Assembly (NCBI GenBank): GCA_022376515.1 | Contig: WTXI01000005.1 | Span: forward strand, 558,001-622,000 | From: Lactifluus volemus | Taxonomy: Eukaryota; Basidiomycota; Agaricomycetes; Russulales; Russulaceae | Direction: 5' to 3' | Length of the DNA stretch: 64,000 nucleotides | Shown here: one piece after another, positions 22,460 to 31,493 of the stretch | How positions within the stretch are numbered: position 1 is the stretch's first letter | Layout of the letters: each line of letters starts with the position of its first letter | Notes under the pieces: generated by a model | The model's database searches: none | The model's input: the letters and a program-made list of their open reading frames with translations, nothing else | What the model was told of the DNA's origin: nothing | Program-made: the position numbers and the translations under genes

Positions 22460-23292
22460 GAAATGATACATGTACATTACTTGTTCGATTATAATCAACA
22501 GCGCTGACCATTTCCCGTCACGAGACAAACTCGAGCCACTTTGGGACTCGTCTGCCACTGCCAGTGGTTGTTCGTCCGTCCCTTCACTGCCAAATGATGA
22601 CTCGCCAGCTAGGCTCCGCCACCCCCTACAGCGCTCTAACGATAATCAGTGATCGTCGCGGCTCTCCTTGGCGCCGGACGGGGAAAAAAAGTTTATCGAT
22701 CCGCAATCACGCCGCACTTCCTATACGGCGCCAAAGACAAGGGTGACAAATCCCCGATGTATTCCGATGCTGATGCTGCATGGCATTCTTAAATGAGGGC
22801 TTCGGCGTCATAATTCGCAGTGCATCCCGGGTAGCGAACAGTTTGCTTTCGAGTTCCTCTACGACAGCCCACTTCAAGTTAATATCCGAGTCTGTAGTAA
22901 TTGGCACTGGTTTTCGGTATCTCCCGGGTCGAAATAATTTTCGACCGCATCGGTTTCGATCTTCACTGTGTCCGAGCTCATTCTGTTGCGCTGCGGTCAT
23001 GATCTCCGAGACGAGCGAAGGAGTTCGGTGGCGGCCAGGGGGGAGCATGTAGCTCTTTGACGTAAGTAATCGTCTGTCACGGTGGGACAAGGTGCATGTC
23101 ACAGACTTGGATAGGTTGACAAGAAGGCGATGAAATTTCTCCTTTTATTGGTCGAGGGCGCGGTACTGGGTGGCGAGGACTTCGCGTGGCCTGTGCATGG
23201 ACCATGACCCCGGTTTCATATTTATACAACGCACCAGCCTTGAGGGGGCACGTCTTGGGCTTTCACCAGGCTAGCCTCCCTACGCCACCAAC
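22460..23292. other. Gene-poor stretch with promoter of the first Smr-family gene
   Basis: No gene recognised on either strand; a 131-codon minus-strand frame at 22707-23102 lacks recognisable features. A TATA-like box ATATTTATA lies at 23218-23226, 67-75 bp before the ATG at 23293. The same CATATTTATA box occurs about 107 bp before the start of the related gene at 28501, so it probably belongs to the family's shared promoter. Confidence 0.5.
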
Positions 23293-24754
23293 ATGCCAGT
23301 CCTCTCGTTGGCAACCAGTCCCATCGTATCATATGATGCGTTAACCAAATGCCTTGCCATCCTCGCCGTATATATCATTTTCGTAATTTTCTGTTATTGC
23401 ACCTTGGTCCATCATCGTCGTTCCTCGCAGTCCTCAACCTATTCCCGTGAGACATCGCGGCTGATCTCAGGCTATCATCCCAACACAGTTCCTATTATTC
23501 GAGTCGTCGCACCGGAGTCTCGTCCAACCTCCGCTCGCACTCAGAGTTTCCCCCAGCCACCCCCGATCTACGGCCGTGGCGCGCAGCCTGCAGTCAAGAC
23601 CCCGGTAACCACAGATCACGAGCGAAATCTTTATCGCTCGGGCTCAGTCCTTGCTCCGCCAGGGCTGGAGAGTCCCGTCAGACACTCTCATCCCTTGCTC
23701 GTACCCAAGTTTCCTATCAGCGGCCATCAACACCCTCACGCACCCAGACCTCAGTCAGAGCTCTCGCTAGCACTCACCATGGTGGTATTCACTATCACTC
23801 GACTCTTACCACGCCATCTCATGCTGGAGGATCCCGTCAAATAGTCTCTATCGTTCCTTACTCACAAGCTACTTCTCAACACTCTCCAAAACCCGTGGCC
23901 TATCCTGCTCATATTTCCGAATTATCTCAGTCCTCTCTGACCCATTCTCTCAATCGATCGTCCTCATCTACTTATCCGCAAGTGCCAGCCTCCATAGGCC
24001 GAAGTAAGCCCACCCTCTCATCTCCTGTTCCGGCTGTCCTGCCCGACCTCGTTTCCGACGAGATTGAAAACATCGAGAACGTCAACACCGCTGAGGAACT
24101 ACGGGAACGGGCACTAGGCCATGATCGTCAGATGCATCACGAACGCAAGCTGGCCAAGAGTGCACACAAGAGGCGAGACTATAACGCTCAACGTGTGCAC
24201 AGAGCGAGAGCCACCGCACATAAGAGCGCGAAGAAGGCCTTAAACGAGAAGGCAGCTAATATCATTTTCAAAGAGAATAACAAGGTATGCATGTAAATCA
24301 TTATCTGTCCAGACCGCCAACGACGTACTCAACGTTTGTCGCGTCGCACACAGCACCGCAAGGAGGGAACGGTTGATCTCCACGGCTTAAACGTTCCCGA
24401 AGCGGTCCAGTATGCAACGAAGGAACTCGAGTCCGCTAGTCGGCGGGAGAACGGAAGGGTTCTATTCATCGTCGGTACGTGTTCGCACGAGCTTTCTGGT
24501 GTGTGCTCTCAAGGGACCCCGGGTGAATTATGTCCACTCAGGAAAGGGATTGCACTGTAATGTACCGGGTAATGTCAAAATCCGGCCAGCACTTCAAGAT
24601 CTTTGTAACGAGTGAGTAACGATCCCGCGATGCCATATCGAAAAAAATTTCAGTGCTGACCTGGATTCGTCTTAGACGTGGCCTAACTCACTTTCTGGAT
24701 CCCAAGAATGCCGGATGCCTCATTGTTCAAGCGCGGGCTCGAATGCCCTGTTGA
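23293..24754 (+). CDS. Membrane-anchored DUF1771-Smr protein, copy A (possibly frameshifted)
   Basis: ATG at 23293. N-terminal helix ALTKCLAILAVYIIFVIFCY is a signal anchor. A long Ser/Pro-rich linker follows, then the DUF1771-type charged helix AEELRERALGHDRQMHHERK, LAKSAHKRRDYNAQRVHRAR and AANIIFKENNK. After an intron comes the Smr domain: GTVDLHGLNVPEAVQYATKE, GRVLFIVG, intron (GTACGT..CTCAG), KGLHCNVPGNVKIRPALQDL, intron, then RGLTHFLDPKNAGCLIVQ and TGA at 24752-24754. Smr hallmarks are kept: DLHG near the start and the split GKG loop. Smr domains nick DNA or cleave RNA, or act in RNA quality control. The linker frame changes by one missing base between about 23650 and 23700 (the downstream frame reads ARTQVSYQRPSTP, matching copy B), so this copy is either broken or misassembled. 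Confidence 0.72.
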
Positions 24755-25413
24755 ATCTGTGTTCATGGGACGCTTCAATGTATTGGTTGTTGGTGATACC
24801 ACTGTATCGAGTTTACTCCGCCAGACACTCACTTACGTCTTGACTCGTTGCTTGGATACCAGAATACTTCGCATTACCGTTCTGATGAGCTTGATGTGAA
24901 AATCAATTTCGAATTCTCAGCTTGTGATCACCCACAGCAGTGTCCACGGAAACAATGCACTAGCGGAGCAGAGGGTGAACGACCTCCAGGATATGTTTGC
25001 TATCGTGACAAGCTAACCCCGTCCTATCTTTCGTATCCTATTGTCAGTAGAATGAGGATGCAGACCGAGAACGCAAAGTGATCTTCACCATCGTGCTTAC
25101 TTCCGAGTCCCGTCTCACGGCTTCTCTGGTTGGTGTTACTTCTGATTCGGTCTTCATGTGGCGACGATCGGCATCGGCGGCTTATGAGGGATTCTCTCTC
25201 TGACTTGCAAATTTGTCCGTTCTGTCTGTCTGTCTGTCGCCGAACACGAGGCAATGAAAACCGTCGTAACGATTTCCTATGCTCTGCACGGGGCTTGCGC
25301 CGGGATCTGGCAATCAGAGCCTATTATATTTGTACTCCATCCCCAGCAGTGAGCATCGTCCTGTCACTGACCGATCCCTGGTTGTTCACGATCGTTGAGT
25401 GTCCGTTCTCAAG
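24755..25413. other. Intergenic; 5' flank resembles other Smr-family promoters
   Basis: No gene recognised. Just before 25414 the string CCTGGTTGTTCA..ATCGTTGAG closely resembles CCTGGTTGTTCAGGCCATTGAG before copy C (28450-28472), showing the promoter region was duplicated with the family. Confidence 0.5.
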
Positions 25414-25660
25414 ATGCCAGGCATCAAAAAAGTTATCGGTCTCTTCGCAAAGGGTTTGTTTGGACTTCATTGGGGTAAGGATAAATATTTGAAATGAGAG
25501 GCTGCATTACAGACTATATTTACACTTTTTTAAGGCCATCTAGAGAGTATGTCTTTGAGCCTGCGTCACTGGCAGAGAATGAACCACACCTTGGTGATCA
25601 CGTGTACCGTATGAGAGCTTCAGCCCATGCAGGTTCCTTTACCTTCTATGGGTAAGACAC
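25414..25660 (+). pseudogene. Probable 5' fragment of a DUF1771-Smr family copy
   Basis: After the family-type promoter an ATG opens MPGIKKVIGLFAKGLFGLHW, an N-terminus like other copies (MPGFLLPIGL in copy B). It ends in TGA after 27 codons, or is spliced at GTAAGG to CAG at about 25512. Downstream in the plus strand EYVFEPASLAENEPHLGD then HVYRMRASAHAG could be the beginning of a DUF1771 helix (Y..lRa.A). No Smr domain follows. The 3' side abuts copy B, which is on the other strand. Best read as a truncated family member, but the evidence is thin. Confidence 0.35.
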
Positions 25661-25932
25661 TCACCTGTTCGCGCTTTGCACATTTCTGGGTGACATCAAC
25701 AACGAGAAGCCGCGGAAGGAAGCATGGTAGGGAAGACCTCTTTGCGTCCCTGGTCTGCGACCAAAGTCTATCACTGGCAATACGGTGCAAAAGGTGAGAT
25801 GGGGCTGAACTCATCGGGTGGGGAGGAATCACAGGGAAAGGCTCGAATTTTGTGTTACAGAGCGCGATACTATCACAGACAACAGACAACCCAACTAACT
25901 TAAGCATCCCTACGAACACTGGACATTCAAGA

Positions 25933-27336
25933 CTATATTATCGCCAGTCGACCCACTTGAACAATAAGCACTCCAGCATTATAGGGATCCAGTGAGTGCG
26001 TCAAACCGCGTCTAAGGTCAACAAGTGAGTATATGCAACAAATAGATATGGCGCTATAGGATCTCCACGTACTCTACGCAGAGTTTTTCCACGGCTGGTC
26101 GGAGTTTTGCGCCATCGTCAGAGTGCAACCCCTTGCCTGTGTCCAAGGAGTTCACAAATTGAGTGCCTACACAGGATAACTCGTTGAAAGACGTACCAAC
26201 AATGAAGCGAACCTCTCCGTGGTCGCTCAAGCTCGCCGATCGAAGTCTCTGCTTTACATAGTGGATGGCTTCGGGAATGTGCAAGCCATGAAGGTCAACC
26301 ATACACTCCTCGCGACCCTGGATGTGGCCAACATCGAGTCGTTAGCGGTCTGTATAGATAGTGATGTCATGCGTACCCTGTTCCTGTTTTTCTCCCTGAA
26401 AATGATAGCAGCTGCCTTTGCATTCAAAGCCTCCTTTGCGTTCTCATGTGTGGTCGCTTTGTTATTGTATTTGCGTTCAGCTTGACGATCTTGCTCCCTG
26501 CGTGCATCCTTGGCCAGCTTGCGGGCTTTAAAAGCCTCAAGATCGTGATGTCGCGCTCGTTTCCGTAGTTCTTCAGCGTCCGTGATATCCCCGACATCTT
26601 CATCTTGGGACTCGTCAGACTCGAGGTCGGACAGGCAAGTCAGAACAGGAGACTGTGGAACAACCCAAGAACACTCGTGTCTGTCAACATGCCGAGTAGG
26701 CCGAGGCTCTGGAAAGTGTTGGTAGGAAGCCCGCGCATGAGCAGAGGCTGTGGCTGTCTGGCGGGGCTCTACAGCTGGAAGTTGGTCAAAATCCGAGTCG
26801 TAGAAGCTGCGGTTGTAATCAATGGTAGTGGGGGTCTTGACTGCGGTCTGGCTGAGAGAAGAGGCCAATGCCGCCCGACGGGCGGCCTGCGTACTAGTCG
26901 AGGAAGAGAAGGTATGACCAGATTCTCTAGGATGGCCTGAGCCAAAAACTGAGCGATCCCTTCGATCATAGCCGGTGGTTAAAGGGGTACTGTCTGCAGG
27001 TTGGGTGCCGAGAACACGGTCACTCGGCGAGAACTGGTTAGAAGCCTCGGTCCGTACGGAGGCCATGGGTTTCTGACGAGAGTCCCCTACATGAGACGAA
27101 GTATGACATGAACAATGGGGGTAATGATCGTTTATAGTGGTCGCAGGAGCCCTGGTGGAAGCCCGCTTATAAGCTGGAGTATAGGGAGGAGGGAGGTCGG
27201 ACGGCTGGGTTCGGGTTGAACCACTCCAACGCGATGATGAGTTCGGGTCAGGGGGCTTTTCATCGTCCTTGGAAAAGGCTACGATGGCACCGAGAACTGC
27301 TACGACGAGACCGATAGGAAGCAGGAAGCCCGGCAT
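25933..27336 (-). CDS. Membrane-anchored DUF1771-Smr protein, copy B
   Basis: ATG at 27336 (MPGFLLPIGLVVAVLGAIVA) gives an N-terminal signal anchor, then a long Ser/Thr/Pro-rich linker (SRWSGSTRTQPSDLPPPYTP; FSPSDRVLGTQPADSTP). DUF1771-type helix: AEELRKRARHHDLEAFKARK, LAKDARREQDRQAERKYNNK, AAAIIFREKN. After an intron the Smr domain reads MVDLHGLHIPEAIHYVKQRL, GEVRFIVG, intron, GKGLHSDDGAKLRPAVEKLC, intron ending CTTAG at about 26010, then RGLTHSLDPYNAGVLIVQVG and stop at 25933-25935. All domain elements are in frame, so this copy looks functional. It is inverted relative to the others. The linker contains TCGTCAGAAACCCATGGCC (27048-27075 complement), which preserves the uninterrupted form of the site where Copia landed in copy D. 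Confidence 0.8.
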
Positions 27337-28500
27337 GATGAAGTGGGGAGAGGGCAAGTTCGAGTTAATCGTTGGGAATCAGAAGATAGTCGCTGATTGG
27401 TGGGCCCCTGGTGACCGCCGTCCTAGGCTCTACAAATATGTATTTTCCCATGTCTAGCGCCAGGGACAGGAGGGAGGACGAAAAAGAAAAGGCCTCTTCC
27501 AAGAAAAGAACTTTGGGTGGCGGTATGGGCGTCTAGTGCAAAGTTTGGCCTCGGATCACAGAGCATACCAGTGTCAAAATCGGAGAAAATAAGTGCCGGG
27601 GCCAGTGACAGCTTACTTGGTTGCGCTCGGGATACAAGAACACATTTCTGAAAATCCCAGTGTGCCAACGGTTTGTTCAAGGGTTTGTTGGCTGGAACTG
27701 CCCCGTCGCACGATGTGAAGATCTTCACAGCTCAGGCGGGACTCGGACGGCCCGGTTGTTATCCCGGGCCGCCCGACGAGGTCCGATTTGGGACGCAGAC
27801 GCAGTGAATTTAATCTCGACCTTTACATCCGTAGTGCTATGTTCTATAAAATTACCATTCAGCCATGTGTAACCCTAGGACGCTAGAAGTCCTCGAGGTG
27901 TATTTTTTCAAATCATGATCACCTGATAGGATTGATAAGCCTAGTGCCTAGTCGCATCCTTTCAAGTTGGACAAACGGTGCTCTGATAAGTAGACTAACT
28001 TTGTATACGGTCACGGTACAGCCTGAGCTCGGTTGTTGGGAAGCTGGACTATTCGCACTCACCTTCTTCGGGCCGGATAATTCAGTCCGATTGTACCTTC
28101 ATAAGTCGCAGTTCTGATGGAATTTCCCCAAAGTGGTTAGCATAGTGCGCGGCTGCCGGCGGCAGCCACGGCTCAAGTTCGTCACGTGTCGCGTGTCCGT
28201 CATTTCTCCCTATGTTTGACTCCAATATTTGATCCGCCTACGCAATGCTCAGTGACAAACGGGGGTGGCGTTGGAAGCTTTCTCTCTTTGATTGGGCCAT
28301 TTTCCCCTTTACACTGTGTCTAGCGCCGAACACTGGGCATGAACACCCCGTTTCAGGGATTCATATGGCTGCACGGCGATTTCGCCCTGGCCCATATTTA
28401 TACTTCACTCGCACTCCTGGTACCGTGCTTCGGTTTGTCTCTGAACTGAACCCTGGTTGTTCAGGCCATTGAGCTACTGGGGCCCTCTCCAGCCTTCAAC
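27337..28500. other. Intergenic between divergent Smr copies B and C
   Basis: About 1.16 kb upstream of both copies. A TATA-like ATATTTATA lies at 28394-28402, and the shared family motif CCTGGTTGTTCAGG at 28451-28464. On the copy B side ATACATATTTGTAG (27434-27447 complement) may serve as its TATA region. No other gene recognised. Confidence 0.45.
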
Positions 28501-29700
28501 ATGTCACGTCTCACGTTAGTTATCAGTTTCTTCGCACTGGCAGCAGTTGCCTTTGCTGCCTTCTTTGGCAGGGACAACGATCCTCGTCCTCACCCGGACT
28601 CGTCTTCGCCTTCCAGTGGTGCCACACCGAATCGGGCATGGTTACCCCGCCAACCACTTCCTTCCGAGTCCTCTTCGTTCAATCACGCTTTGCCCCAAGC
28701 TAGAGACTCGCATCAGGCACAACCGACCTTCCCCCTCACGCAGTCCTCACCAGGCCTGAGGTACGGCCATGATGCCCAACCTATCGTCACCTGGACCGTT
28801 ATGCAGGCTGCACATCGGCCGCCATCGACAACCACAGTGTCCTCTGAAGCGAGGGCTTCCTCCGAAGCAAAGGCCTCTTCAGCTTCTGTAGCGAAGGCTT
28901 CCTCTGAAGCAAAAGTTTCTTCTGCATCTGTAGCGAAGGCTTCCTCTGAAGCAAAGGCCTCTTCTGCTTCTGTAGCAAAGGCTGCCTCTGAAGCAAAAGT
29001 CTCTTCTGAGGCGAGGGCTTCCTCTGAAGCAAAGGCCTCTTCTGCATCTGTAGCGAAGGCTTCCTCCGAAGCAAAAGCCTCTTCTGAAGCAAAGGCTGCC
29101 ACTGTTAATTCCCCTCCCGAAGCCACTCCTCCCAATACTCCTCCAAATTCCTCTCCCGGGTCCAACTCATCTCCCAGCGGGCCTTACGTGCCTGCGCCAG
29201 ACTTTCCCGAGCCCGACTTGCCCGAGCCCGATACCACTGGCAGTGACAGTGGCTCCGATGAAGGCGGTGATGAGGGTGGGGACGGTGGGGACGGTGGGGA
29301 TTTGTTTGATAATGTCGAGTATATCAAGGCTATGGAACTACGAAAATGAGCGCGACATCGTCATTGTGAGTCACAGCAATCACTGTCTGTGCGGACGTAC
29401 TTAATGCTTTTCACATTCAGTGTTGTGAGCTTGGTACAGTTAATCTTGGAGAGTCTCTCTTCATTGTCGGTATGTTATCGTTATCCTGTGTATGCACTCA
29501 ACTGTCAATGGGTGAAATCCTTGGACCCAGGCAAGGGCTCAAACTCGGCAAAAAATCGCCCAGCACTCGAAATTTTTGCAAGGCGTACGTGAAGATTCTG
29601 CAATGCTATATTTATTCGCCCTGTGCACTCACTTTCTTGACCTTAGACGCAGTTTGATATGTTCTCGAGATCCCCTTGATGAGGGAGCGCTTGGCGGCAC
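28501..29700 (+). pseudogene. DUF1771-Smr family copy C, decayed
   Basis: Starts like the family (MSRLTLVISFFALAAVAFAA, signal anchor; then Ser/Pro-rich linker), but the middle is replaced by an Ala/Ser/Glu/Lys repeat and a Pro- and acid-rich part (FPEPDLPEPDTTGS, DEGGDEGGDGGDGGD). The DUF1771 helix begins as AMELRK and stops at TGA (29347-29349). Copy B has CGA (AACGAGCGCGACATC) where this copy has ATGAGCGCGACATC, a C-to-T change at a CpG. Relics continue downstream: ESLFIVG with a donor at about 29471, GKGSNSAKNRPALE at about 29531, and an acceptor CTTAG followed by ACGCAGTTTG near 29647, all in family order; the DLHG part is lost. The 5' frame could still make a secreted or anchored 282-residue protein. 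Confidence 0.7.
28840..29100 (+). repeat. In-frame minisatellite, 14-residue unit
   Basis: About six imperfect copies of a 42 bp unit encoding ASSEAKASSASVAK, some shortened to ASSEAK. It is in frame with the copy C reading frame and absent from the other family members. Confidence 0.85.
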
Positions 29701-29749
29701 TTAGTTGATATTACGTGATGATGGTGTTGGTGTGTAAGCTTGTACAGTA

Positions 29750-30344
29750 CAGTAGACTTGCTCATAATGCATACTGTCGGGGCGGCCAAATCCCTATGCA
29801 TTATGAGACATATGCACTACAAGGTTTGTCACAAAATGTGACTTTATGTGACCAGCCCAGTGACACACTACAAAGCGTGACACGGGAGCGTGCTGTAAGT
29901 AACAATAATTAAAACATAAATCATATGATGTATCTATCTAAAGTATTTTGAGTCTGAGTGGCATAATAGGCTTATCTCAGGACCTGTATTTTATATGTGC
30001 TGGCATTGTAGATAGGGCTGTGGACCACATTGGACCTGTAATGGCCTTTTCCCAGGCTTTTTGATGGCACACCATGTAAGGACGCTTGTCAGTTCAACAT
30101 TTAGGGCCGGCTTTATGGACTTCATGTCATCTGGCCCACTTCAAAGTAGTGATTCTACACCTCATAAGCAGGACAATCCTTATTTTAGCCTCCCTAGTAG
30201 TGCATAAATTGCTACCTAAGTCTATGCATTATGCATTATGCATTATTGCTGTATTTACAGTGGGAACAATGATGGGAGATCAAAAATCCCATGCATTATC
30301 AAATTTATGCATTATTAGGTCATGCATTATGAGCAAGTCTACTG
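29750..30344. mobile_element. TA-flanked MITE, 595 bp
   Basis: Perfect or near-perfect terminal inverted repeats CAGTAGACTTGCTCATAATG on the left (29750 on) and CATTATGAGCAAGTCTACTG on the right (to 30344), each flanked by TA (29748-29749 and 30345-30346). The ATGCATTAT motif recurs many times inside (29774, 29811, 30230-30245, 30288, 30308, 30323). No transposase. A TA duplication with CAGT ends fits a Tc1/mariner or pogo-type MITE. Confidence 0.82.
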
Positions 30345-30548
30345 TATATACTTATGTCTCGATTTGAATGCAAATGCTGGAGATTCCCCAACGCTGTGGT
30401 GAGCTAATAGCTGCCCCGTCTCGTCAGTGGCACGGGGAGCTTTGAAGATATCGTGCGACGCAACAGTTCCACCAATGTCAACAACGTTGTCTCCCACCAC
30501 ATTGACGTTCTCAGCAGCACATGCCTGTGACCCTAAGCTTCCCGGCAT
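30339..30548 (-). CDS. Short unrecognised frame abutting the MITE
   Basis: A 69-codon frame from ATG at 30548 (MPGSLGSQACAAENVNVVGD, NVVDIGGTVASHD) whose stop codon is supplied by the MITE terminal repeat (CAG TAG). Codon use looks reasonable for this genome, but no family is recognised. It may be the remnant of a gene whose 3' end was displaced by the MITE, or chance. Confidence 0.2.
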   Translation of the reverse strand: MPGSLGSQACAAENVNVVGDNVVDIGGTVASHDIFKAPRATDETGQLLAHHSVGESPAFAFKSRHKYIQ

Positions 30549-30799
30549 TGTTTCGCTTCAATTTTCGAGTTGACGCACCACCTTAACGCTCAATGATCTG
30601 AGGTCAAGGTTTGGGCTAGACGCCCATCCAAACATCCCAAAACTCTTTTCTCAGAGGGTTTATTCTCAGCCTCATGAGCCCTCGCTGGTGTGCCTGGCGC
30701 TACACCTGGGACGATAAGTATGTTCCAAAGCGGAGGATGGCACTCGCGCAGTGGCTCATCAATCAGGGACATAGTATACTTATAGTTCATCCATCTGGT

Positions 30800-31073
30800 T
30801 TACACCATCGAGCTTGCCATCTGTCTCATGGCAATTGCTGTTGTTGTCTATAAAACCTTTTTCAACGGCGATGAAGATCGTCCTGACTCGGACTCGTCAT
30901 CGGCGGCGCATTCGCGAATGCCTGGTACCCGGACTGGCCACCCAACGAACTACCTCAACCCTCCTTTACTCCAGCTCAAAACCAGGCTACCGCCAGAGCT
31001 CCTGTAACCTCTGCTGGTGATTATTGTCCCTATTATCACGCAAAGTCTCGTGTCGGGCAATCTCGTCAGAAAC
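30800..31073 (+). pseudogene. DUF1771-Smr family copy D, 5' part, cut by Copia
   Basis: Sequence aligned with copy E: TTGCTGTTGTTGTCTATAAA against the copy E helix (ACTGCTGTTGTTATC), then DRPDSDSSS in place of KRSDPGSSS. The family start ATG is not conserved at the expected place, and frames shift within the linker, so the copy was already decaying. Upstream, GGCTCATCAATCA (30750s) matches the same string upstream of copy E (44944-44956). It ends at CGTCAGAAAC, where the retrotransposon begins. Confidence 0.75.
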
Positions 31074-31382
31074 TGTTAGAAGTGGTCCCGCTTAGCCTCT
31101 CGGAGATAGGACATTCTGGTATTCGTACATTGTAGATTTACGCACACGATTTTTCATATGGTTTTGTCAACATCCCTATTAGGTAGTAGATACCCTTATT
31201 TCGGGAAGCTTCGGGAGAGTCAACATAGGTACACACAAAGGTCAGCCTCGCGCTGTACGCATGTATTTATACCATACGTTTTCTACCTTGAGGCCTCAGC
31301 GTTTTTACACCCGCTGAATTGCCCTCAGGTTAGTTTTTAATTCACTAGCGTTTTTACACCCGCTGAATTGCCCTCAGCAATA
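31074..31382 (+). repeat. Copia 5' LTR
   Basis: Starts TGTTAGAAGTGG and ends CCCTCAGCAATA. It contains a 31 bp direct repeat (AGCGTTTTTACACCCGCTGA and on) twice, 18 bp apart, near the 3' end, and a TATTTATACC box at about 31263 that could be the promoter. Confidence 0.93.
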
Positions 31383-31493
31383 GATTATGAGACCTGTCGG
31401 TCTCTGAAGGTCTGAACCAGCGTTTTTCGAACTTCCCCAGATATCTTTGCCAAGCTGCCGCCCCTCACTCGCGCCCAGGCTCGAGCTCGCGCT

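Noticed and set aside
22707..23102. 131-codon minus-strand frame
   Set aside because: No recognisable domain, no splice context, and its composition does not differ from other random frames in this GC-moderate sequence.
28713..29165. 150-codon minus-strand frame rich in EEAFAS repeats
   Set aside because: It is the shadow of the Ala/Ser/Glu/Lys minisatellite in Smr copy C.
30590..30790. 66-codon minus-strand frame
   Set aside because: It overlaps the family-type upstream region of Smr copy D (GGCTCATCAATCA), so it is more likely promoter sequence.
31158..31340. Identical 60-codon frames in both LTRs
   Set aside because: They are LTR sequence, duplicated by the retrotransposon structure, not genes.
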